Positions 35,420-45,249 of a stretch of DNA of 64,000 bases are shown here, in pieces. The DNA is from Erythrobasidium yunnanense. Lineage: Eukaryota > Basidiomycota > Cystobasidiomycetes > Erythrobasidiales > Erythrobasidiaceae. Position numbers and translations under genes: made by a program. Below the pieces are notes generated by a model. The model ran no database searches. It saw only the letters and a list, made by a program, of their open reading frames with translations, and was not told the DNA's origin. Within the stretch, counting starts at the first letter, position 1. Every line of letters starts with the position of its first letter. Where the stretch lies: the NCBI GenBank assembly GCA_001600175.1, contig BCJC01000002.1:2081111-2145110 (forward strand), in the 5' to 3' direction.

Positions 35420-35876
35420 TTCTTCGCGGTTTTCCTGCGCTACCCCAGCGTTCTGTTGTCGATATACAGAGTCCTAGTCGAGTTTGTGGTGGTCAAAGAA
35501 TGCCTTTACAGCTATGAGTTGTTTTCGCGTGTCGTGCTGCGAGATTGCCGCCAGAACCAGCTGAGGTCGCAACGTCAAGATTCGAGCAAGGAGTACGAGC
35601 AGAGCAGAAGTAGTACAAGTCAAACAGTCATGGTAGCCATCTCGAGCAGTCGACGTGGTCCTCTCGACCATTTCGAGCCATTCATCTCGCCCAGCCATGT
35701 CCCATTTGGGAAGGACGTATATTCTGGCGATGCGAGGAACCTAGACACGACTTCCAGACTGATATGCTCTCGCTATCAACATCATCGTACAGTTTTGCAA
35801 CATGAACTGGCATCTACAAAGCGGTCGTGCCTCGGAAGGAGGATGTGTCGTAAAGGATCGCGCTGGGCTGATAGCG
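35420..35876. other. Region between AhpC-domain gene and SEC15 stop
   Basis: 457 nt. On the minus strand it contains a possible extra 5' exon of the AhpC-domain gene: ATG 35698, MAGRDEWLEMVERT... up to KQLIA. This joins in phase to DSVYRQQ at about 35470 over a 36 nt GTAAAG...CTAG gap, which is rather short for an intron here. The rest is presumably promoter. Confidence 0.3.
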
Positions 35877-38659
35877 TTACTGCTGCTGCTGTTGGGATGC
35901 TCTGGAAATGACTCTGAAGACATTCTCTAGCTCTCCCTTCTTCTTTCTTTGGGTGTGAGACAGGACCTGCTGATCCAGACTCCCAAAGTATGCCAGCATC
36001 TTCTGTATGACTGGATAAAGCTTGCGTATAGTGATGGCAGGGTATGCCAAGTTGCGTAGATCCTTGTCGAGATAGTCTACAGGGGATGCACTCTCCAGAA
36101 GAGCAACGATCTGGTTTTTGACAGCCGAATGAGTGCTCGACTCGTGAATGTGTATGACCGGCTACTTACCTGTGACAGTTCCGCAAAAACCTCATCTAGT
36201 CCTTGCCCTGGAAGGTTAGACGCCAAAGCAGTCATGAACCGCACGTCTATCGCAAAGTACGCCAGGCCATTGTCCGAGATCTTGGCGGGCACCTTGTCCG
36301 TCAGTAAAGCCTGCAAACAGACATTCAGCATCAATGCGCCCAGGATTTTGACTGAAGGCATTATAGGCATACCATAAGGGAATTCGAGCAATGCTGTAAA
36401 GTGCCTTTGAACACTTCCTTTCGATGCGCAGGCCCAAGTCCCGCCAGCTGATTGTCCATGGACAGACTGAGATAGTTTACCATGTCCAGTAAAAACGCAG
36501 ATGGGTCTTCTTCTTCTGCTCCTGGCGCACCAGCTGATTTTGGCGCACGCCGCGCAAGCCAGTCATACCGTGCATCTTCGAAGAACCCGTCTAGTTGGCG
36601 ACAGATCACTCCAATGATCTTGACTACTGCTTGTTTGAGCGCAGTGCGAATGGTCGGTCCGATATCGAGGGATGTCCTGGAAAGGTTTTCGTTAGCGCTA
36701 CTGAACTGAAGCGATTGTGCTATGACATAGACATGCTCACCTCGCTGTGAGAGTGTTCTTGCTGATCTGTTCTGCCGCAGTCTCGAAGAATTCTAGATTT
36801 GCGATGATCTGCGCCAAGCCCGGCAGGTTGTTGGTAGTTCTGATCTTCTCGACCACGCTTTCTACGATTGCCTCGCCCAGTAGCCTATTCAGGGCCTCTC
36901 GGAGTAGCTCGTCCCCTGTCTGTAGACTGACGGCTCCTTCGCTGAATTGACGAAATTGAACATTCATATTGCGTATGTCGATACAGCAAAGAGGGTACGT
37001 TGGAGAGAAAGGAAGCTCGATGGGGAAGGGCATGCTAAAAGGCACATCACAAACATCAGCACTCTGTGGGGGAAAGGGTAGCCCTGAGGAATGCATACCT
37101 TCGGATGGTATTAGCGGTCCACGGGCCATCTAATGGGAGATATGCCACATCAAGCACCTTCTCCAGCTCATCTGCGTTCTCAACTCTCATAGGCTGATTA
37201 TCGTCCTCTTGCACTATTTGCTTGAAGTCCTTCTCCGACTTCAAGCTGATTATTGAAGAGTATTTCCTCAAGAAATCCGCCAGGATCTGGTTGAGCAAAC
37301 TTGTCGAATATCCGAACCCTTGTAATGTTTGGACAGTGCTCAGCAGTCTTCCTTTCGTAGCTAGCCATATTTCAGGGTCATCCGTTCCCGAAAGACCAGA
37401 CGTGATAACGTGCGCCAAACGCTCGGACATGGTAGTCCATAGTTCGCCGACTTGCTCAGATGTACGAAACTTGGTGGCTCTGTTGCGTTTCGTCGGGCCG
37501 GTGGAGGTCGAGCTGAGAACGTAAGACTCGATGATGAAGAAGCCTACGATCTCTTCGAGTAATTGGGAGAGAACGTCGAGGGAGAACGGAACGATAGATT
37601 GTGATTCAGAAAGAATGAGAGAGGCTTGTGACTGTCAAGAGCATGTCAGACCATGCCTGCTAAGTTATGGCTGAAGTTGCTCACACTACGGTCCGCTTGG
37701 TAGCTCTTCTGGAGATCCTCCAGCGCGTCGAGTGTGTCGTAGATGTGTATGCACTGATATAAAGGCTTGAAGCTGATGCGAGACTGATCATCCAGCAGCA
37801 TCGAGTTGTACTCGTACTTCTCGCTGACGCCCACTTCGACGGGCCCATTCAGAGCTGTTGCCGATAGTACCGTAAGACTTGCATTTGCATTCGCACCAAC
37901 AGCAGTTGCAGCTGATGAGCCGACACCGCGCTCTCTCCACCGTCTGGCTCGCTTCTCGTACTGTTCTATCGCTTTCCTGCCAAGCTCTTTGCCCGCTTCT
38001 CTCGCATCGAACAGCCAGCTTTTGAACTCTGTAGTAACTTCTGCTCGTACTTGTAACTTGGTAAGAGGGAGAGTGGCCAGCATATGCTGAGCGAAGTCGA
38101 ACTGGAGAAGCGGTTTAAGGTGGATAGCCAGCAGATCGTCCAGCGACCTTAGGGCAGCATAGTAGTTTTTATCTACGCTTATAAGTCTGTTTATCTTGTT
38201 CGCCAGATCCAGTACCCTCAGACAAGCTTGTAGCGTTTGGACCGTTTCATCGATATTGGTTGCAACTCTCCCACTTTCCAGTAGATCTCGCTTCGTATCT
38301 GCCAGGGCATTCCCTTTGACTTGTATCTGCTGGTTCAGATCACCTAGAGTGTTGCGCAGGTTGACGGTTCCCTTCCTGACTTTGAGGAGCTTCTCGGTCG
38401 ACCCCAAGAATTCCGTATAGTTGTCTCTGCAGACTCGCTCAATCTCTGCATCTTTGGAAGAGATGTAGCTGGAGAGACTCGACACGAAAGCTTCGCGCTG
38501 GCCAGAAGATGAGATCGCTCGCAGGACCGGCGCAACGGGATCAGGACCGGCTTGGACACCTTCGCGAGCATTCGAGTCGCCAGCTAAAAGATAGATTGGC
38601 TCGAGTAGCCCTTCACGCTCTTCCTTCGAATACTTGGGCCGTCGTGGCCCGGGGGCCAT
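35877..38659 (-). CDS. SEC15: Exocyst complex subunit SEC15
   Basis: Subunit of the octameric exocyst that tethers secretory vesicles at the plasma membrane; SEC15 is the effector of the Rab Sec4/Rab8. ATG 38659 (MAPGPRRPKYSKEEREGLLE). The N-terminal coiled coil has SYISSKDAEIERVCRDNYTE, FLGSTEKLLKVRKGTVNLRN and TLGDLNQQIQVKGNALADTK. The Sec15 core follows: SLDDLLAIHLKPLLQFDFAQ, AEVTTEFKSWLFDAREAGKE and LGRKAIEQYEKRARRWRERG. The helical C-terminal domain runs to YLDKDLRNLAYPAITIRKLY and ENVFRVISRASQQQQ (TAA 35877-35879). About six short introns. Length (roughly 800 aa) fits the family. Confidence 0.9.
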
Positions 38660-38789
38660 CTTGCGTTTGTCTCCTCCTGATCAGATTGGGTTTGTCGCAA
38701 GAAGAAACGCAAACCGATGATTGCTCTGCACCACTCTAGATCTATACATAGACTCTAAGAACTGACACCGACTGCTACTGCCTGTCCTG

Positions 38790-40425
38790 TTACGTCCCGA
38801 CCAACTCATCTCCATTCACCTCGGCCTGGCTTTTGCTCTTCTTTAGTATGCTACGGAGGATTGGAGGTACTTTATCAATCTCCGGACTAGACAAGGGTTG
38901 TTCTGCGACCTTGCTCGGCTGGCGGTGGGACAGCGAGAGCCTCTCTATGCCATCCGATCGATCTGGACCCTCCTCCTGCCTGTTCGACGAGGATATTGTA
39001 AGCCCAATAGACCTTAAAAAGAGTGCATCTACATCCGTAAAGATCTTCTTGATGCTCGCAGACTCGACTACTAAATACGGTTGCTTCTCGTTAGGGCCAC
39101 TTCTCCTATTCGGCGGAGTAGGTAGCTGATACACGACTGCTTTAATAGTTCTGCCTGATTGACTGATAGAAGAAGCGGGTAGATGGTTCTTGTCCATGAA
39201 GTAATCGTCGATGAACTCCGTGTCTTCCCAGAATTGGCCGTCTTGAAGATCGCTGACAGGGATGCCTTCGTCAGAGCGTCCTTTCAATGGAAGATAGCCA
39301 TTGTTCAAGTGACGAGTGTATGAACATATACAATCCGGGAAGACTGTCGATAGCGCCGTCTCCGCCATCTCAGCATAGGCTGATATGGAAGCGGTACTAT
39401 GAAACTGTAACTCCAGCAGCACCGATAGCTCGACCAACAAAGCCTGCATCTGGCCGGATGATGTTTGATCGGCCAACAGGGAGTGTGCTTCACTGCGAAA
39501 TTTTCAAGAATGTACCCGAAAGAATAAGCACAGCGAGCTTTTGAACCCGTTAAAAGATAGCTCCTTACATGGTCTGCACCACCAGAATTGCAAAGTCCTT
39601 CAACATTTCCTCCTGCGCCGCTGTCAATGGTGGCCTGTCTTCGTTGGATGTCAGACACAGAGTGCCCAGTATACTCGTGTGACTATGTGAGATAGGATAC
39701 GCAGCTTAGATGGCAGACAGGCATACGGAGCATTGTCGAGCGTAATCATACTCACCCATCCTGATCGGTATAGCATAGCTGAGTCCCGACGTAGCTCTTC
39801 ATACCTCCTTTAGCTTGCGGCGCGTTATGCCATACTGGATCGTCTGGAATATTCGTTACAGCGAGGATTGTCTTTCCGTCGGTAAATCATACGTTTCAGG
39901 TTTGCATCCACTGTATTTCGCCTGGAAGGAGCTCACCTTTGGCTCTTTCGTAGCTGTGTGCGAACATATGGTTTCTCTTCTTGGATATGTATGCTTCTCC
40001 CTTCCTACTGTTACGAAGTCTACCAGGACATCCACATCAAGCAGTCCGATATGGCCCTGAGGCCATCCTGTGCTCTTTTGCAGCAGGCGAAGTATGGTCT
40101 GTAGATTCGCTTCCAGTGCGCGACTGTCTAGCACGAGTTCTGTCAACCTCCATAGATGGGCGACTCGTTCCTTCTCGTTGTGCGTCAAGGTTGGATAGAT
40201 ATATGACGCTGCGTCCGTCTTTGCGTCTAGCAGCAATGGTGATTGTTGGCCCTCCGAACCCGCATCTGCTGGTGCTTGCAGCTCTGAAACATCGGATGTC
40301 TTGCTCTTATTCAGGTCCCTCGAAGTCGAATGTCCATGACCGGAGCGCGAAGGGCAGACAAGCGATATCTGGGCATTGTGTGGTTCATATACGAGTAATG
40401 GAGGCCGTGTAGCTGTCTTGCTCAT
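38790..40425 (-). CDS. GAF-domain protein
   Basis: ATG 40425 starts MSKTATRPPLLVYEPHNAQI. After a polar N-terminus comes YPTLTHNEKERVAHLWRLTE, LEANLQTILRLLQKS, then a GAF sensor-type fold: HIGLLDVDVLVDFVTVGREK, DDPVWHNAPQAKGGMKSYVG, TQLCYTDQDG and LGTLCLTSNEDRPPLTAAQE. A helix MQALLVELSVLLELQFHSTA and a variable C-terminus with PPILRSILKKSKSQ lead to the TAA at 38790. GAF domains bind small molecules such as cyclic nucleotides, or chromophores. This one resembles the sensor GAF at the N-terminus of fungal hybrid histidine kinases, but no kinase or receiver domain follows, so it is a stand-alone GAF protein. About four introns. Ligand unknown. Confidence 0.7.
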
Positions 40426-40821
40426 GGCTTCCCTGCCAGATAGGCGTCTTCACTCTCTTCACCTTAGAATGCCCTGGGTTCTGTCAACTCAGTCTATGTT
40501 ACCAAGGGCATAGTCGCAATTTATACAGTTCAGAAGAAGACAAGCCGTTAAAGCGAGCGAGCAGTCGGTCGACGCGCAAATGCTGTGAATCAGTCCAATT
40601 CAATCCACGTGTCTGAGCGCAATTAGTGTGTGCCTGAAGGCTTTACATTGGGATAAGATGCCTTGCGGTAGGTCAGTTCAGAATGCTGCAAGATGGGCAC
40701 AAAGCAGACGAGAGAAGCTACGCGTTACGGACAGCAGTGAGCAAGCATCTGAGCATCGGGATTCGTCCCGAAGATCCCGAGCAAAGTATGCAGGCCTAAC
40801 ATTCGCTTGCTATCCGAAACC
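40426..40821. promoter_or_regulatory. Intergenic, GAF gene promoter
   Basis: 396 nt upstream of the GAF gene and downstream of family copy C on the same strand. No gene, RNA or repeat recognised. Confidence 0.3.
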
Positions 40822-41871
40822 TCATTTGGAAGCGTGTAGGAAATTGATGGGTTTGGCTGACTTTCCGCTCGTCTCGCCAGACCCGCTCATGTTGCCATCG
40901 TACGAGCCACTTCTGAAAGCCCTGTAGGTGTTTCCCCCAGATTTTTCATGACCCACATAAGTCTTCAGTCTTGCTTTCAGGACCTTATCATTCTCAGCAA
41001 CATGCTCGGAATAGTTGCCTGCCCACATTGAGACTCCCCTTTGGCCTGGAAGAGGCAGGACGTTGTTGGGTCTCCCGCTGACCATGTTCTCGTACCAACC
41101 TGTGAAACAGATCTAGTAGTATAAGTTGCGTCTGCCTCACCATTATGGATGTTGGCACGTACTGGAAGGTCTCCATGGTCTGCCATTCAAGATGATCTTT
41201 TGAGGTCTGGTAAACTCTGCACAATTGCTTTAGCATCGGTCATCACGGTCTATGGGCTTGCAATATCAGGAGACTTGCCAGAGGGTTTTGCTTTGTCTTT
41301 TCTTAACTGTCCTGCCTGTTTTTTCATGATCGATGCGTGGCTATCGGGTCCTGCAGAAAAATCTGGGATAAAATGTGCTTGCATGTCCGTATGATGCGGA
41401 CGAGAAGCTTTATCGATGGTCTCGAAAGTCAATCTCTTTTTCTTGCCAGTCACGCCAATGTACTTGAGCTTTTCCTTGAGTCGGCGATCGTCTGCTGCTA
41501 GCCATGCGGTTTTGATTTGCCCATTGATCAAGCGCAGAGGATGTTGACCAGGTAGAGGCTTCGTCGAGGCGTTGTCGTAATACTCTGTCAAACTCGAATG
41601 TTTAGTGCTTAAGCTTGCAGCAGCCTGGTCTCGACTCACGAGGGACACGCTCGAGGTGGTCATTGACCAGGATTTGATTCTGATCGACAGTCTGGATGTC
41701 ACCCAGCAACTCCCATGAGCCGACCGATGCTCCAGAGCTACTTGAGGAGCTGCTGGAAGCACTGGAAAGGCTTGAGGCCCTCGAAGACATGCTCGATGCC
41801 CTGCTTTTGCGTTGTTGGCTAGTTGCGAGCGACTTGGTATGCATCGAACTGCTTGGTGGCTTGCGGTACAT
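40822..41871 (-). CDS. Unrecognised two-module family, copy C (dispersed)
   Basis: Third member, about 21 kb from copies A and B and inverted. Exons 41640-41871, 41279-41584 and 40822-41099 total 816 nt, or 271 aa. Exon 1 (232 nt) is Ser-rich with GASVGSW and QILVNDHLERVP. Exon 2 starts QYYDNASTKPLPGQHPLRLI and includes LKEKLKYIGVTGKKKRLTF. Exon 3 starts GWYENMVSGRPNNVLPLPGQ and includes MWAGNYSE and LKTYVGHEKSGGNTYRAFRS, ending INFLHASK. The second intron (41100-41278, 179 nt) only keeps frame if it uses a GC donor (GCAAGT) with a CACAG acceptor. The A/B phase-1 position is then reproduced exactly. An earlier in-frame ATG (41914-41916) is possible. Function unknown. Confidence 0.75.
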
Positions 41872-42735
41872 ACGGTGAGCTAGTAGAGCAGGTTCTATGG
41901 TCTGCGGAGCATACATCAGCTAGCTCTTATATGTAGACTCGCTGCCCAACCTAATAGACTTGCTGCGATAAGTTGAAAGCCAAAAGACAGCGGAGAGGCT
42001 GGCTTTATAAGCCTACTCCGGAGAAAGGGAAGCTTTGCCCTCCATAGCGGGCTGTACATGCAGGGTACCATTGAAACTGCGGATAGGGACCGTAGACTTT
42101 GACTTGGTAGTGATGTTTAGCAAGGCCCCACCCAAGACAATGACGCTCGATGTAAAGCATGGGATTGGCAGCCAGGAGAATCTGCATTTGGCTATCTTCA
42201 AGGCGGCAGCAACGAGATAGGCCGCAAGGAAGGAGAGGGTAATGCTGTATGTGATTAGATGTAAGCAGACACCAGTTCGGACTTAGCCATGCGCTGTTCC
42301 CCGCACGAGCGGTAAGGATCGTGAAGTCATTATGCGTTGATTTTACGAAGGTAGAGGGAGGATGTGATTCGGGGTTAGCTCCTCATCAGATATCATCAAT
42401 CTTGCAAACGCCTCAACAACGGACCCAGACAAGGTCGCCCTCCCAGATTCCGATGCAAACCATCTCGGAAGGGTCCACACTGAATTTTCGCTTCGACGTT
42501 TCTGAGGTGCTGTCATGAACGTTCATGATGCTTTCGCTTATCTCTAAGTGTTCACGATGGCCATCAAAGCTATCAAGAAATGACCGACTGAATCGCCGTC
42601 ACCCAAGCTAGCTTGTCCAGCACTGCCCTACGTCATTCATGATCATCGTCCGAGCCAAGCCCTTGTCGAAAGTTCAGTCGCAGGATTGCAGGTTGCTTCT
42701 CCTTCAATCAGTCCAATCCATATACACTATACATA
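41872..42735. promoter_or_regulatory. Divergent intergenic region copy C / RCR-like gene
   Basis: 864 nt between divergent genes. Short open frames occur, but none has splice or homology support. It presumably holds two promoters; the leader of copy C may contain a small intron ending CTCCGCAG near 41905. Nothing else recognised. Confidence 0.3.
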
Positions 42736-43464
42736 ATGTTGACGACAAGAAACACACTCGCGCTCGTATTGCTCGCTGCGTCGTTCGTGCAGTCCGCAGA
42801 GGCCAGACGGTGAGCACCTCTTTCCAAGCTTGGCAGATTGTAGCAGCGACTAACTTGTCACCATTGTTCTCAGATGCTACTATGACCGGTACATCTAGCC
42901 TTTCTACCAGCTTGAACCAGCTTGAACGAGGAAAACCCAAACTAACATGACATCCCGATGACGCAGATTCGGAAGACGCAGATGTACAGGCTGGGCAGGC
43001 GGCCTCATCGGAGGAGTGATTGCAGCTATCGTGCTACCACTGCTGTTCCTGCTCCTCCTCTGCATGGTCTGCTTCAGAAGACGCCGCTCAAGAAGAGCCG
43101 CGACTAACATCGAGACTGGCCCAGCGTGCGTTAACATTTACTCGGATTACATGAGAAGCCCAGTATTAACATTTGAATGAACTGCAGCATGCAACAGTAC
43201 CCACAGACACAGCCTGGATACGGCTACCAGCCCGACCAATCCCAGCAGTATGCTTACGGTCAGCCTCAACAGCAAGGTTACGGTCAACAAGGATATGGCC
43301 AACAGCAGGAGTATGGTCAGCAGCAGCAGCAGTATGCTCCACCCACCTCGCCTCCTCCCGTACCTGCATACGAAGGGAACAACGGTGGAAATGCCTCGTT
43401 TGCACCTCCTCCTGGTCCTCCTCCTCAAGCTGCTGGCCAATACGGTCACACTGCCGCCAAGTAA
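42736..43464 (+). CDS. RCR-like single-pass membrane protein (Congo red resistance family)
   Basis: Exons 42736-42809, 42874-42888, 42967-43125 and 43188-43464 join to 174 aa. It has a signal peptide (MLTTRNTLALVLLAASFVQS), a short Cys-bounded lumenal stretch CYYDRFGRRRC, and one membrane helix GGVIAAIVLPLLFLLLLCMV. After CFRRRRSRR comes a long Gln/Tyr/Pro-rich cytosolic tail with repeated QQGYG units and proline runs (PPTSPPPVP). This layout is that of the RCR family. The yeast Rcr1/Rcr2 proteins act in the secretory and endosomal system and influence chitin deposition and plasma-membrane protein turnover through PY-type ligase binding. The second exon is only 15 nt. The family call rests on architecture and the CYYDR...C core. 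Confidence 0.72.
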
Positions 43465-43775
43465 ACAGACGACAGATGTGAGCCAAGGTTGAAGGGAAAG
43501 AACGAGAACCGTAGTGCGCAAAGCCTATACTGGGCGAATGTAGCTCTTACAGCGTAGACGCACCAAGAACGAGTTCTTGCCTATATAGCCTAATACATTT
43601 TCCGTTGTAATTTGTAGCATAGTCGATGCTTATCGCCCGTTTCTCAAGATATACAAGGACTTTTTACCCTCTCCCATCGATTTGAATGCTTGTTCTATAA
43701 TTGACTGCAATATCCTCGAGAGCGAAGCCTTGCAGTTTCCGCTAGCTACGATATACGCAGTGCACTGCACGGTTT
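43465..43775. terminator. Convergent 3' region RCR-like gene / FAU1
   Basis: 311 nt between convergent stop codons, AT-richer than the flanks. It has TATATA/TAATACATTTTCC-like stretches near 43580-43610 compatible with 3'-end processing signals for the plus-strand gene. No coding sequence. Confidence 0.3.
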
Positions 43776-44832
43776 CTAGTGCGAACTGACCTCTCCATCC
43801 GGGAAGATGAGCTCGTCAGGCTTGATATCCTTATGCGCACTGCTATGTCCATCTTCTACGTCTATAGTAGGTATCCTTCCATCCGTCTCTTCTAGGATCT
43901 GCTCATTCAGCGCCAGTGCGACTGTCAAGCAAGCGAGAATCAGCGTAGAATACATGGTATCGTAAGAGCAAGGAAGGGACACACTGGTGTATGGCGACTC
44001 GAGACTGTGCTTTTGGCTATATTGAGCGCATCGTGAGAGATAGCTATCGTAGTATCCTTTGCCGTGACCTAGCCTATTCAGCTCCCTGTCGAAGGCGAGG
44101 CCTGTCATACACATCAACGATATGCGAGATCAACAGGCGCTGACCAATTTGAGTCAGTAAAAGACTTACCTGGCATAAGGATCAGGTCCAACCCTGAGCC
44201 AGTGGCTTCATCGAGGGCTGCACAATTGTACGGAATGTCAATTTCTCCCCTTTCTATGGGTGCAGAGGAGGGTGACGTAGTGCCAGACACCCACCATTCT
44301 GGCGCTGGTCTATACCCTCTTCAGGAAGGGACCTGATCTTCCATTTATCAGGCTTGAGGGCTTTGAAATCATTTATGTCTTTCAAGGCCAGGAATTGCAT
44401 TCTACTACCCTTCGCTGGCGGAAGGTATGGAATGAACAGTTTCTTATCTTGTCCATCCCATTCAATCAGCAAGGATCGTAAAATGAGGCTGCGAAACACA
44501 CTGTTTTCCAAAGCATGATGGATGATGGCATCCGTACGCAGCTCGGACGTAGGCATGGACACATAGATCGATATCCTCTTTGCGCGTTGGTATACAGGAT
44601 GCGCCAGCACTTCACGCGTAACGGCAGCGGCTGACAATCACAGTATGGCATTAGCTTGGAGGACAGGAAGACGAGGAGCGAGAGAAGGGAGGTTGGGAAA
44701 CGGACATTGAGCAGAAAGAGACTGATCATCGATGGCAGAGAGCTTGGACCGGACCTGTTTTCGGAGGACCTGTTTCGCAGCTTGGATGGCAGAGCTTGAG
44801 GACATCGTATCATTCAGCGAGCTTGAGGACAT
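43776..44832 (-). CDS. FAU1: 5-formyltetrahydrofolate cyclo-ligase
   Basis: Converts 5-formyl-THF plus ATP to 5,10-methenyl-THF, recycling folinate into one-carbon metabolism. Motifs in order: [71 protein letters not shown], a short [11 protein letters not shown] exon, then [20 protein letters not shown] with the family's GRGKGYYD-type loop (here GHGKGYYD), and the C-terminal [20 protein letters not shown] and [10 protein letters not shown]. Four or five small introns. Two in-frame ATGs (44832 and 44805) lie in a 14 nt direct repeat, so either could initiate. It is divergent from INO80. R to H in the loop is a mild oddity; the Lys, Gly and Tyr residues are kept. Confidence 0.88.
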
Positions 44833-45249
44833 AGGGACAGTCTGAGTATCAGCACATGAACGCAGAAGAATCCCGGCGAGTATAGTGCTCGATCGAGGCC
44901 GTCAAAGTTGATTTGGGAGGGCGAAAATCGCAGGCTGGGCAAAGACACATGCAGGCCCGAAAGTGCAGTCCGAAGGTCATTGAGAGAGCTGTCAGACCGT
45001 TGTAACACTTTGTATAACTTCAGTATATATCAGGGCGTAAAGCGACCTTTTTCAGAGCTCGTCAGGCTTCATCATCCCCGGAGAAGCACGCAGGCTCGCT
45101 CAATTGGACGCGGGCACGGGCAAGGCTGAGCCCTCTGGCTTCTGTCGAATTCCAGCGCAAGAAAAGGGAAGAGTATTGCTCAAAGTCTGGCTACTACAAC
45201 GTAGAAGTGGTGTTGCTGTCGACATCGTCGTCGTCGTCGCTTTCTCGCG
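44833..45249. promoter_or_regulatory. Divergent promoter FAU1 / INO80
   Basis: 417 nt between divergent starts. A GTCGTCGTCGTCG run lies immediately before the INO80 ATG (45221-45240). No gene seen. Confidence 0.3.
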
